This document shows positions 21,636-32,700 of a stretch of DNA of 64,000 nucleotides, piece by piece. Made by a program: the position numbers and the translations under genes. The stretch's first letter is position 1. Each line of letters opens with the position of its first letter. Source of the stretch: Nematopogon swammerdamellus (lineage: Eukaryota > Arthropoda > Insecta > Lepidoptera > Adelidae); contig OX336343.1 in the NCBI GenBank assembly GCA_946902875.1, forward strand, positions 13,451,361-13,515,360, written 5' to 3'. The notes under the pieces were generated by a model that searched no databases, was not told the origin of the DNA, and saw only the letters and a program-made list of their open reading frames with translations.

Positions 21636-21752
21636 TGCAATTTGACATGGTGAGTGGTGACTACACTGCACCCGTGATGTCAGCCCATAACACCCCGATG
21701 AACTAGGACCCATGCCGGTGGCTCTCTTTGGCCGTGGCGGCTACAATGAACT
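21636..21752 (-). mobile_element. SINE-A 3' fragment
   Basis: cccgtgatgtcagcccataa, then caccccgatgaactaggacc and gtggcggctacaatgaactg. Matches the SINE-A tail with several substitutions. The head is absent. Confidence 0.78.
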
Positions 21753-21781
21753 GATTAACTGATCAATGACTGTTAAATATT

Positions 21782-22055
21782 TATACACGGTGTTGCAGTC
21801 GCCCCCGAATATTTTTAACTGACATAAGGGGGTTATTCTATATGTGAAACTAAACAACTTGTGTGGTGAAAAAAAAATTTTAACCAAAAAAAAAATTTTT
21901 TTCCATACAAATTTTAAATACATATTCTCAAAATGTATGGAGAAAAAAAATCTTTTTTCTTCAAATTAAAAAGTCGTAGAACAAAAGTTGTTCTATTTCA
22001 CGTACAGAATCACCCCCTTTCGGGTTTTACGGTTGGGGTTGCAACACCGTGTATA
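21782..22055. mobile_element. fold-back MITE, 274 bp
   Basis: Ends are tatacacggtgttgca and its complement tgcaacaccgtgtata. The two halves stay alignable as inverted repeats over most of the length (ttattctatatgtgaaac against ttctgtacgtgaaat, and so on), so the element folds back on itself. TA at each outer end would fit a Tc1/mariner-type target site, but one TA pair proves little. It has no coding capacity, so it would depend on transposase in trans. Confidence 0.85.
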
Positions 22056-22224
22056 AAAAAACACTACAACCACCCCATTTATTCCAAGGTGTTAGTCGAA
22101 AAAATCTGTATATTTTGAAGGTGTATCGTAACGTCAACATTGATAAAACAATATAGGAAACATTTTGAAGTTTAGTATTTCAAAGAAATTACAGATTCGC
22201 TGTTGCTTGCGGTACGGAACGCTC

Positions 22225-22262
22225 TTTGCGCAAGGCCCGACTCGCACTTGACCGTTTTTTGC
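22225..22262 (-). repeat. family H terminus
   Basis: gcccgactcgcacttgaccg followed by a T-run is the CCGGCCAAGTGCGAG end of family H on the minus strand. Nothing further of the element is recognised. Confidence 0.6.
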
Positions 22263-24000
22263 TTTATTTTATTCAAATGACCCAATATATTGAGTTGTCA
22301 TATCGATAACCGCGCAACCCTGCAATCCGGTCGAGCGATCCCCCCCAGTGAATTAATTAACAATTATAAATGCAAATTGAGCGAAGGTAACTTTTCAATC
22401 TCCGCCGAGAGATATTCGAACGGAATCTCTTCTCCCGGCACTCGAACCCCACTCCATTATATCTCGGTAAGACTTAAATGTTATTGTGTTAAGCGCTCTG
22501 ACGCTACCGAAAAGTAATTAAATACGAAAACTTTTCAAACTGAAATATTAAATTTGTCTTAGGTTTAAAAATTACGTTACAGATCTTTGAGAAGAATAAT
22601 ACTTTCTTTACACATTCGCGGTTTTTAAAGTCGACAAGCGCCACGAAGACCCTTGGGCCATTTTTAGGCCCAAATGGGACAAAAAGACGTATATGTTCAC
22701 AAATCACTCTATTAGCTTGAACGTGTTTCATCGAATGCCGAATATTTATTGAAAAACAGAATGAAAACTTCCATTAAATTTCAATCAATATGTCAAAACC
22801 AAAAGTTATACATTGAAGTTAAAATATTTGAAAAGAGAGGTCACTCATAGAATTTCTGCCTACAGTAATCTCGTGAACACAGAACATCTTTAACGTATTC
22901 ACTGGAAATTTAGTTTCACAGAATTTTCTGTGCGCAAGCTTTTTCTGAATTGATTTGGTTTGAGTAGGTACTGAAAATCATATAATGTTATTTGTTCATT
23001 CACATAACTTACTCACAAGAGTACCCTAAAAATCTGTTCAATGAGGACGTTGTTCACGTGCAGAGGGTTCCGTAGCCATATTTTCTTTCTTGTTGCACGA
23101 TGCACGATTTTAATTCCATATTTAACCCCGTTAAGTGATGCATTTAAACAAATCCTTTTTGTAGTGCTCACCAACGTTATATAAGAAACTTCTATGCAAA
23201 ATTTCAGCTTTTCACCAAGCGGTCAGTCAGTGTTAAAAGTCTTATTAAGTAGATAACTTCGCAATTACCTGCGCTGAACGGTCACAGCGTCTTTGAATTC
23301 TAAATTCGAAAGTCTCGATGCGGCGCCCAGACAGTAGACACGAAGTAAGGTCGGGCACTGGGCTTGAGTCGGGCACGCCTTCGCATCCTTAAGAAGGATT
23401 TACGAGAATGTAGGAGTAGGAAGGGCGGGGGGGGGGGGGGGGGGGGGCGGAGTGATGAAACGAAGAGAGAAGGGGGAGTAGGGGGAGAAGAGGAGGATAG
23501 CTCATCAGCATGTTATTTGTGTTGGAGATGGCTCGAGCGACTTGTCGCCACCGCAGACGTATGAGATGTAGATTCTTCTTGCACTCTTTTTTTTTGCTGA
23601 CGGGTATTCTAAGAGCATAAGAATGAGCTCTCAGACATTTCAATTTATTCGTATTTATATGGCGTAAGTAAGTACGACTCTCCGCGCTCCGCATTTGAAT
23701 CGATTGATAGAGAAATAAATTGTTTTCATTAGAGGCAATGATGAAATTGAGAACGGTACTTTCATCGTTCCTCTATTATGCCAATATACATAATGATAGC
23801 CAGACAGACAGCTGTTTCAGGCGTATTTGAAGTCCAAACCTCTTGCATGCACGCTACCACCCATATAGGCTATCAGTAAATCGCACATAGAGTCCACTTT
23901 ACAAATGCTATAGAACGCTGTAAAACCTAACTGGCTTGTTGTTCGAGGAGAGAATCAGACCAATAAGCTAGCTAGATGAGTAAACGCGTGAAAAAGCTCC
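22263..24000. other. no gene seen; G21 tract
   Basis: AT-rich with a C-free tract at 23415-23500 that includes 21 consecutive G at 23427-23447 and an agggggagtaggggg tail. About 60 bp near 23041-23100 (gacgttgttcac, agagggttccgtagccat) recur in inverted form near 55240-55290. Open frames through the G-run are artefacts. Confidence 0.5.
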
Positions 24001-24004
24001 ACTT

Positions 24005-24075
24005 TTAGAGCCGGCTTAGAAGCCGGAAGATATAAAAAGGTATTCCCAGAAATAAATAGCTCCATTTAGCATTCA
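24005..24075 (+). promoter_or_regulatory. possible TATA-type promoter
   Basis: TATAAAAAGG at 24031-24040 lies just 3' of a tight hairpin (ccggctt/aagccgg, about 24011-24026). Roughly 30-40 bp downstream is catttagcattcagctg. No convincing gene follows, so this may be chance. Confidence 0.2.
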
Positions 24076-24352
24076 GCTGTCGCAGCCTATCGCGAGCCTG
24101 GAACTAGTTGCCCGTCGCCCTCTACACCGCTACAACTTCACGACATAAACACGCAAAAGACATTAGATCAAGAAAGCCTCGCGCGAGAAAATATTTGCTT
24201 TGGAGTACAACCGCCCCGCCCACAAACGCCGCTCCGCCGCATGCCGCCGCCGCCGTATCGCCAACACTATTTTACATTTACGAAAGTTCCATCTCGAAAG
24301 TGTATAACGAGCGTCGCGATGACACCTTTTTTCTTCCGAAACATTTTATATT

Positions 24353-24650
24353 GGACTAGCTTTTTCCTGCGGCTTCGCTCGCGGTAAAATCAATACTGCC
24401 ATCAACCACACTGCAACGCAACACAACAGAACTGCTAACGCCTTCTATTACTATCATTCGACTCAACACTAAACGTTCATACTATACTTTCTTTGATACT
24501 GCTCAGCCGTAAGGATTTTAGCGTGATAGTAGATACGAGTATGTAGCCTATAGTTCCTCAAGAACTACTCTTTACATTGGTGCAAACCGCATCAAAATCC
24601 GTTCAGTGGTTCCGGAGTTTCCTAACTGCTAACATGCTGAAAAGAACTTT
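24353..24650 (+). repeat. interspersed repeat family E
   Basis: Begins ggactagctttttcctgcgg, cttcgctcgcgg. It continues through atactttctttgatactgct, cagccgtaagg, then tcaagaac and actctttacattggtgcaaa, and ends near gttcagtggttccggagttt. The copy at 47925-48200 keeps the same order. The GC-rich terminus is shared in inverted form with family D. Confidence 0.85.
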
Positions 24651-25442
24651 TATGTCAATATTACATCGACTAGGTATTATTGCGAGAGATACGATTTTGA
24701 ATCCTTCATCACATCACAACTGATGTAATTGCCGTCGCGAATATTCCAAATTTGGCAATTGCGAAAATAATGTCGTGTCGATTTTACGAATTTCATAAAT
24801 GTACAATCGGCTTCACAGTCGCGTGTGCCACGTAATAGCTGAGCAACGGTGCGTGATCGTCCTCCTTTGAGTGCAGATTATACAGAATCAACGGCTTTAT
24901 GGGCAAAATAGGTATTCCAAAAGTTGAACGACGTAAATCGACATTACGACTAATAATATACTATATTTTACAATGGACAATTTTATTTCTATATTGTAAA
25001 ATATTGTAGCCTCTTGTAACATACGAGTAACGAAATGTGGGAGAGTCTTCTGTGGCATAGTACATACCACCATCCGTGAAACCACAGAGTAAGAAAGACA
25101 TGCCGCGTATTAGGGGCGAGAGCAGCCGCCGATAGTTGTTCTGTGGATGAAACGGTGCTATATTTGTATAAATTTTCTTTTGTATAAAATACATTCAGAT
25201 ATTCATTTTAAAAACTGCTGAGGAGAGCGAACGTGTGATGACTGATGATAAAACAAGCTGCTCTTGAAAAAATTCACTGCTCTAGCGAATCACTTTTCGC
25301 AGCTGAGTTTCTGACCTTCGCGGTGGAGACCGCATGTGATTGCCGGACTCTAAGGTATCGCCAGAGTAAATTACAATTAAGTTAGAGACTAAATTATAAT
25401 CGAATTAGAAATGTTTAAAGCATTCAGATTCAACGTTAATTT
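24651..25442. other. no gene seen
   Basis: AT-rich unique-looking sequence. Overlapping minus-strand frames at 24897-25194 have no motif. Confidence 0.45.
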
Positions 25443-25540
25443 TTTATTTTATTCAAAGCGTCAAAGCGCAATATGTGGCGCAGATCCACTCATCTACGAC
25501 GCCCACGGACATTGGATCGGATGCGGGGGGTGGGGGGTTA
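25443..25540 (-). mobile_element. LINE family G 3' end fragment
   Basis: attcaaagcgtcaaagcgca, atatgtggcgcagatccact, then cgcccacggacattgg and gatgcggggg. Same order as the better-preserved minus-strand 3' end at 62266-62402. Confidence 0.6.
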
Positions 25541-25559
25541 TTAGTAAACTTAATAGTAA

Positions 25560-25860
25560 ATAAAATTGCATCTCTCTTCTTGCATATCGTAAAAGGCGAC
25601 TAAGGGATAAGGACCAGATGTCGTGCTAAAGGACGACAGGCCAGCCACTCCTCATCTTGGCATGGTCCTTCCACCGAGTCATGCAGCAGGTGGGTCTTCG
25701 TGCCTTACTTCTGCTTGATAGTTATTTTGTCCGAATACTTTGCTAAATGTGGTGGTCGGTATTGTGCTGAAATTTACAAGAGTTCTTGCACCACAATACC
25801 GATTACTCTGCTTACCCCGATTGTCGCGATACAGCGTGTGGTATGTGTGTATGTATTAAT
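25560..25860 (+). repeat. interspersed repeat family F, full copy
   Basis: Runs from aattgcatctctcttcttgc and atcgtaaaaggcgactaagg through ccttccaccgagtcatgcag and ttgtccgaatactttgct to gatacagcgtgtggtatgtg with a gtatgta tail. Matches 54113-54390 (minus) from end to end. Confidence 0.88.
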
Positions 25861-25957
25861 AGTAAATTTAATTGAATAATTGTTTAGTTTAGTTTTATTC
25901 AACTTAATAAGGTAGGTATATGCGAGGGTATTTTATTATGTTTTATTTTATAACTCA

Positions 25958-25990
25958 ATTGTGCTTCAATAATTATTATTGAAGCACAAT
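25958..25990. repeat. 33-bp perfect palindrome
   Basis: 16-bp arms attgtgcttcaataat and its complement separated by a single T. No flanking duplication recognised. Confidence 0.93.
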
Positions 25991-27176
25991 GTGAATGTTT
26001 AGGAATATAGTAATTGTTTTATTATTATCTATACCTATTTATTTCTTTATTTGCGACATCTCCACTTACGTAATTTATTCAAAAAACAAACGATTTACAA
26101 ATTTAATATTATCTTACTGCTTACTGCTGGCTTCCCCCAAATGAACACTTTAATTACCTACTGAACATAAAAGAGAAACATATTTTATAAACCACGTTCA
26201 ATTTATTTCATTGGCCAACTTGGTTAAGAAAATTTGCCAAATATTGTGTGGAAATTGCTGTTTATGACGTATCATATTTCAGGCTCGCTCACAGAAACCC
26301 CTTTTTTAACACTCCCTCGCGGCCTGATAGACGGGGAGCAGATAATGTTGACGTCGGTATTTAATGAACTTCGTAACTTGCTAATGACAAGGAATTTTTT
26401 TTTCAAGTTTGTCTCAACCAACCAAAATGTGTGAAAATATAGGTTTGGGGGCAGGATTCTTCTTTCGATAAGACGTGATCCATGGTACTACGCGGTAAGC
26501 TGGAACCAACCCCCGGATCGAAGTTTGAATGGACTTATCCCTTGAAGATTTATTTCTTTCAGCCAACCTATGGGTGTGTGAGACATGCGCACAGTGAATG
26601 TTAATGTGATCAGAAGCAAAACAACGCGATGTAAAAAAGGTTTGACATTATACTTAACCTATACTTAGATAGACAACCTACAGTTATCTATCAGTCAGTA
26701 ATCATCAGAGACGGGGCGGGGGCGCGCGAGGGGCGCGGCGGGGCCTATCAGTCGTGCGGCTTCGCCAATTAACTGTATCGTTGTCTTGTGTCCGGTTTTG
26801 TTTGTATCACTCGACGCCGACGCCGCCGCCCGGGGCGGCGCGGTGCGGCGGCTGCTGGACCTTTCAGCCGCCGAACTGAGCGCCTTCGGGCGGTCTTATT
26901 TCTATTTCATTTGGTTTAAATGTAAAGTGAACGCGGCACAGAGTGAAAATAATTGTCTAGTAAATATTATTATTTTTAAAGAGAGCAGATACATTTCAGG
27001 TTGTTGTGTTGACTTGGCCACTTGGTCTTCGGCTTCTCCCTAATTGCCCCGAATCTTTGGCATTGCCTTGATAGAGAAATTCACGTAGTTCTTATTTATG
27101 TGTTAGGTACTTAATTACTTCCTTATCCAACTCAATATTTAGCCTTGCCAAAGGCCTTCCCTTGGTTAATGTACCA
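25991..27176. other. no gene seen; CpG-rich block 26700-26895
   Basis: AT-rich, then a CpG-rich block with gggcgcg and gacgccgacgccgccg words at about 26700-26895, which contains a frame without a motif. No splice-supported exon found. Confidence 0.4.
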
Positions 27177-27864
27177 TTTTTTAGGGTTCCGTAGTCAACA
27201 AGGAACTCTTATAGTTTCGCCATGTCCGTCCTTCTGTCCGTCTGTCTGTCCGTCTGTCTCTCCGCGGCTTAGCTCAGAGACCCTTACTTAGTACTAGAAA
27301 GTTGTAAGTTGGTATGGGTATACATATTAATAACGCCGACAAAGTGGTACAATAAAAATTTTGAAATATTTTTTTTAGGGTAACTCCCCTACACGTAAAG
27401 TATTTTGTAAAGTAAGTTGATTTTTTTTTTCACGTCTACCCCATCTTGTGGGATGTCTTTGGAAAATATTGCAGGTGAAAAGCATTTTTCGATTTAGGGA
27501 TCCGTTTGCGAATTATTAAGCTTTTAAGTGCTAATTTTTTTTAAGAGTCAAGTGTCCCCACCCCCTGCCAGCTAAACGGTTGTTATTAGATATGTGAATA
27601 AATTCACAGCAGTAGTATATATATCGAAATTAAAAGGAAAACTATCACAGCTAAGTAGGCTGTACAGGTTGACGAGTAATTGTCGACCAACTTATAAAAT
27701 GTACGGACGACAGCCATCATTTCACTGTTGAAGAACTTTTTCAAATTAACATTTATTTATTTCCCCTACAAAATTATACAAATAATCAAATAATTTATTT
27801 TGATAAGGTTCCGCAACTACGGAACCCTACACTGGGCGTGGCCCGACACGCACTTGGCCGGTTT
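27177..27864 (-). repeat. family H-related element, ~690 bp
   Basis: Minus-strand orientation: begins tttttagggttccgtagtca with a tgtccgtctgtctgtccgtc run and ends cacgcacttggccggttt. Its internal sequence differs from the ~350-bp family H copies, so this is a longer subfamily sharing termini. Confidence 0.82.
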
Positions 27865-28276
27865 AAGTAATGATAACCGTCCGACTATCGACGCTCATCG
27901 TTTATATTTATACATGAGACTAATACGATAATAAGAATTGTGTTGTTGTTTACAGACCTCTAGGAGGGAAATATGTTGTTCGTTTTAGGTAAAACAAAAA
28001 TTATGCGGAAGATATAAATACATTTAACTAAATTGAATTAAATATTTTTGTTATAGTGGTTAATTTACTTTATATATTATATTTTGTTGAACTTTCATGT
28101 GTTACATATATAAATATATTATTAAAGAAATACAATGTAAAGAACTAGCCATGGCATTTACATTTCTACTCACAGAGTCATGTTTTTTTGGCAAATGGTT
28201 TATGTAAATAGAGCATATTATTATTTAAATTACATAGGTCAAAATAAACAAACTTCTTAAAAAACTTCATGCATCC
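27865..28276. other. no gene seen
   Basis: AT-rich spacer between the family H element and a LINE remnant. Confidence 0.5.
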
Positions 28277-28669
28277 TCAGGACATCACTAAACTTATTGT
28301 CCCGAGGACGACCGCAGCGTTTCCTCGCTGTATGGCGAGCCTGATATTTTGTGTGAGGAGCGCTTTGGGATGACGATCACCGGACGCTGCAATAAACAAC
28401 TGACCTGCTGCCGCTTCACGATGTATTTGGCGTCGTCCCTCCACACTCCAAGGGTGGAGACCCTTGGAGTGTGGAGACCGGACGCCAGCAAAAGCGAAAA
28501 CTAAGATTGTTTTGACTCCTACAATTTTATCGCGGTGACATGCCCGACTGCTGAGAGGAATCGCTATCGATAAACTCTTCGGTTGCTCGCCGCAGTGCAC
28601 CGCAGCTCTCCCACAAGTGCACTCAAAAGTTTCAGCTTCACGAAAATTGAGATAAAAAGCAGTTCCCAC
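28277..28669 (-). pseudogene. degenerate LINE C-terminal fragment (probable)
   Basis: A 130-codon minus-strand frame with FECTCGRAAVHCG near the start and QNIRLAIQRGNAAVVLGTI at the end. The layout, a C-x-C-G followed by an H/C-bearing stretch and a terminal I-x-RGNAA-x-x-LGT block, resembles the tail of certain non-LTR retrotransposon polyproteins. The middle looks frame-shifted, and a 17-bp-arm hairpin at 28439-28476 interrupts it. No catalytic core is present. Assignment rests on remembered family landmarks; a chance frame is possible. Confidence 0.4.
28439..28476. repeat. 17-bp-arm perfect hairpin
   Basis: Arms ctccacactccaagggt and its exact complement, with loop ggag. It sits inside the degenerate LINE frame. 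Confidence 0.93.
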
Positions 28670-29751
28670 AGCGGCGCTCAGTGAGACGATAGTTCCACCA
28701 ACGCTGAGGGGGGTCTCCTCAGCGCCGGCTTTATCGTCACCGTTACAACAAAGATAAGCTCTTATTACCTATTAAAATCCCCGAGAACAAAATATATTAT
28801 TTTCTTGCCGCGTAGTGAATATTTTTATGCAAAGCTTTTCAGGAGTCTCGCCGCGATGAGATCGCGCCTTTCAATCTTTGAAGCGACGTTTTTGCTTAAA
28901 TCCTTCAGATGCATGCTTCACACACTTAGCAAATTAATTATTTCACTAGCACTTGTATGTGGCTTCGCCCGCGTTAAAAAACAGAACTTGCGTGAACGTA
29001 GGAAATTATTTATATGTATAGGAGTCACAGACAAACAGTCAGACAGACAGACAGACAGACAGAGGTCCGGAACCCTAAAACAAATTATTATTTACAGTAT
29101 CAATAGCATTCATGATGTTTGAATATTACACAGGTGGAGCAGTAAGTAAGGTATGAAGTCGTTATCCAAACAGTTCCTTGGAGAAATTTGAAATAGGTAC
29201 CTACACCTACGGAAAAGTTTTTGAACAAAGCAATCACAAGTTCGGTAGTTCAGACGCCCGGGAGACACTCAGACGGCTCTGACAACATCGGCGCCGACAC
29301 TAATAAATAATGAAGCCATTAAAGCAAACATTTATCCTTTTAAATAATTTTGTAAGACCGAAAGCAAAAATATTAATATTCAGGCCCTTAACCAAATAAT
29401 GATGATAATGGGGCATTGAAATATTTCTCCGGGGGATTGTAAAAATATAAACCGGACAAGTACTCGTAGAATTCAATTTAGGCCGCCTACGCAGCGACGC
29501 AGGAACCTGCGCTAACGACATCAGGGAATTTCATAGATTTTAAGATTTACGTAATATTTTATAGTGGACACAATACCTATTGTAGCCTTACTACTTTTCA
29601 TCTTTTGATATGGAAATATCACACACCGAGAATTTTTCGGAGCTGGCGTGAATTGTGACATTCGTTTTAACATTTTAACCCCGAGTTCAGCCAATCACAT
29701 TTTTTCAAAAACAAAGTGTGCACTTAAACTGTCAATACTTTCCTAAAACAT
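28670..29751. other. no gene seen; acag microsatellite
   Basis: A cagacagacag run at 29035-29062 followed by ggtccggaaccctaaaa marks a family H 3' end. tgtggcttcgcccgcg at about 28959 is a family D/E-like terminus. The rest is AT-rich without exons. Confidence 0.5.
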
Positions 29752-30465
29752 ACATACATACATACATCACGCTGTATCCCAACAATCGGGTTAAGCAGAG
29801 CAATCGATGTTGTAGCGCAAGAACTCTTGGTGAATTTTAACTTGGAGAATTTTAACGCAACACTGACTACCACGTTTAGCAAAATGTTAGATTACAAGCT
29901 AAGTAAATAACCGCTCAGCTCTGAGTTTAAGGCGTCGGGGGTTTTTGAAATTTGTAATTTAACTTTTGTTTCAAGATTTTCAAGAGACGTAATTTTTATT
30001 ACTTGTTTACAAACGTAGCTAAGAACCAGCCCCGGTTAAACCAGCTTTCTAATAAAACAATCGGTCCATCCGTTTGGGAGCTACGATGCTACAGCAGACA
30101 GACAGACAAACACACAGGCAGACACACTGACAGACACACCGACAGATACACAGACAGACACACATGTAGACATACAGACACACATGCAGTGGCGTCAAAC
30201 TTATAACACCCCTCCTTTTGCGTCGGGGGTTATAATATTAGGACAAGACAATTTATCAAGCAGTAAGAAACATAAAGGCAGTTAGTAACCTGCTGCCATG
30301 TCTGTGGAAGGGCCGCGTCAAGGTGAGAGGGAGGTAATAATAATATTTTCTCCAGTCCAGGTGGCTAACCTGGCGCCCTTTAGCACGGCATCTTATCCAT
30401 TAGTCGCCTTTTACGATACGCACGGGGAGAGATGCAGCTGGCCTATTTTTTTCAAGTAGCGAGAC
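29752..30465 (-). repeat. family F copy split by family C
   Basis: The first part (29752-29892) holds catacatacatcacgctgta, caatcgggttaagcagagc and acgtttagcaaaat. The second part (30232-30465) holds aatattaggacaagacaatt, then gtcgccttttacgatacgca and agagatgcagctgg. In the intact minus copy at 54113-54390 these two parts are contiguous, so the intervening family C sequence was inserted later. Confidence 0.88.
29893..30232 (+). repeat. family C copy nested in family F
   Basis: Starts near attacaagctaagtaaat and cgctcagctctgagttt (the loop region of the long inverted repeat). It passes gcgtcgggggtttttgaaat and cgtttgggagctacgatgct, then an acag/acac-rich run at 30090-30185, and ends gtcaaacttataacacccct, gcgtcgggggttata. 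Confidence 0.88.
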
Positions 30466-32281
30466 AGCCACACACACTTCCACAAAGCCTCGATGAATAA
30501 AACTTTACATCTTTAAACTTTTCAAAGAAAATTGAATAGTTTCCCAGACAAGAGCGTAATTACATCATTTGAACATTTATAGCGAAAGGTTTTCTTTGTT
30601 AGCCGCCGCCTGAGAATCACAAGTAATTAAAATAAAATTTCCAATTGTACTGCGATACGCGGCGGGAGGCGGAGCGGGGCGGGCGCGGGCGTAGGCGCGG
30701 GGAGGGCATCTCACTCAGCCTTCGCTTCAGATTGTATTATCTCTGCTAACGAAATTATTCCCATTTTTAAGAGTTTCCCTTTTTTTTCAAAGAAACCCGT
30801 CGATGTCAGCCGCAAACGTTTCCTGCCAACTTCTTAGCGTAAGAATATTATAGGTATCCCTCCTTCCGAATTGAGTTAATAAAGTTGATTTATATAAACA
30901 GAATGGAATCTTACCTAGCACCACCCGTTCCTTTCATTATTTCAATTTACCCGAGATTTGAACTATTAAAACAGTGACACTCCGAAATAATTGTGTCTTT
31001 TTTTCGTATTTACAAAGAAAAACTTCCTCACCTAGACGTTACCTAATTTCTAATAATGAAACTTCGAACTAAACAATATGAGATGTGAAGTTTTTACGTT
31101 ACATTCATGATACATGTTTAATTTAGTTTATTTGAACGCTTCGAGCTATAAAATTATAATAATTATGTAGTTCAAGCAGATTACATTCAAAACTCAAAGC
31201 CATAAAACTAACTTTCAATTAAATAATTTTCTAACTACTTAAAAGGCTGCTTAAAAGGTGAAATTCAGCTCTTTGTGCGAGATGTACCATCACTCAGAAA
31301 TAGCCGACATTCCTACTTAGTTACTCACCGGACATACTCAGTTTTAATACATGTAAAATTTTATAATATAATATAATGGCAGATAGGTAGCCCATATTGC
31401 CCCACCTAGGCTTCATACAATGTTTTGTTTGAAGTATGGAATAAAGTTAAAACCTTTGTCTGTTCGTTAGAGTTTGTCTCGTTAGCGTTAACGACTAAAG
31501 CGCGAGAGGTGTTTGAAGTTTGCATGTTTTCGCATTTTTCAAAACATGCCAACTTGAAGGGCTGATTTGGGCCAGAATGGATGGAATGACAAAATAAAAA
31601 TGTATTACGTATGTGAAGTCGTCAGATGGATCTTTCATCCGACATATTTAGAATTGGTGTACGTATTCTGGTTGCTGAGTACTAAGCGTCGCAAAGTACA
31701 AAAAATCTTAATTTTTTTTAGTCGCACCCAAAGACGTTTCATCAAATTCACGTCAAAAAGCGTGTCGCTCGCTATCTTGCTTGCACCCGTGAAATATGCA
31801 CCGTGCTCGCTTACCATGTATGGGGTCTCAACTTCATTTTTGTCGCATCCGGTATGGTTATCCCAACTTAGACTTCAATGTTGTGTAGTTCGATCGAGGC
31901 CTATCCATACGTTCGAACGCGTTAGCTGTGTCAACATTGATCACGATAGATCACCGATATTGCAGTAGTGAAATATCTCGATAGCAAGTCTCTGCTAGCC
32001 AAGAGTTGCTCTAAAGACAAGTCTGACTAACTAAATGAGGCAATTTCAAACATGAAATTGTGTTTATTTATTAGAAAAGTAAATCTAAGTATTAAAAATT
32101 TCATTAATAAAACTTTTTAATGACGAGCAAAGCGAGATAAGTAAACTCGGCAGAACGCTCTAATGTATATTGTTAATTATAAAACTTTGAAATATTTGAT
32201 TTAATTAGGTAGTGTTTCGTTTAATTACTTTTATAAGTTCTATAAAGGTACTACGCTGTTGTCTAAAGGTTAAAATTTGCC
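30466..32281. other. no gene seen
   Basis: A GC-rich patch at about 30655-30710 (gcggagcggggcgggcgcgg) lies in otherwise AT-rich sequence. The plus-strand frame 31567-31968 (133 codons) is long for the region but has no motif or family resemblance and a mixed composition. I do not call it. Confidence 0.45.
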
Positions 32282-32417
32282 CAGCGAGCAATGGAGTGAG
32301 CCATGCTGCGAATATCGTTAAGATATATAGTGCGTAACGAGGCAATTCGCCGACGCCGCGGGGTGGCTAAGCACAAGTGGCAGTGGGCTGGGCATGTCAG
32401 CCGAAGAGATCGCTAAA
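32282..32417 (+). pseudogene. RTE-type LINE reverse transcriptase C-terminal relic
   Basis: Frame from 32282 reads QRAME-stop-AMLRISLR, then VRNEAIRRRRGVAKHKWQWA and GHVSRRD before a TAA at 32415-32417. 'QRAMERAML...R...IRR...KWxWAGHxxRR' is the familiar C-terminal stretch of RTE-clade reverse transcriptases. One in-frame TGA (32297-32299) and a downstream deletion show that it is dead. Further 3' words (ggagaggcgtatatccagca, gtggatgctt, to about 32480) fit the end of the same element. Confidence 0.8.
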
Positions 32418-32519
32418 GGCCGGGAGGACTGGAGGATAATTGGAGAGGCGTATATCCAGCAGTGGATGCTTACACGCTGACTGACTGACGTTAAATTAAA
32501 TAATCGATAATAAGGATTA

Positions 32520-32700
32520 TCGACATAACGCCAAGCGTCGCCGCCGCCCCGCCCGCCCCAGCGCTGGGGCGGGCGGAACGTCGACGAGGCGGGTGGCGGC
32601 GCGCGCGCGACGCGACGCGGCGGCGGCGACGGCGGTGAAGGCGACGCGGCGGCGGCAACGGCGGTGAAGGCGGCGCGGCGGTGGGTGAGGCCGTCTACTG
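32520..32700. other. CpG-rich block with palindrome and tandem repeat
   Basis: A perfect 28-bp palindrome at 32549-32576 (CCGCCCGCCCC, AGCGCT, complement) is followed by a 29-bp unit repeated at 32612-32640 and 32641-32669 (gcgacgcggcggcgg...gaag) plus a partial third. Open frames give Arg/Ala-rich peptides and are not called. It could be a CpG-rich regulatory region or a first exon. Confidence 0.8.

Noticed and set aside
21296..21640. 114-codon minus-strand frame
   Set aside because: Starts at a SINE fragment, composition is K/I/L/M-rich as expected of AT-rich DNA, no motif, no splice support.
31567..31968. 133-codon plus-strand frame
   Set aside because: No recognisable domain and no coding-like codon pattern; length alone is not enough in 64 kb.
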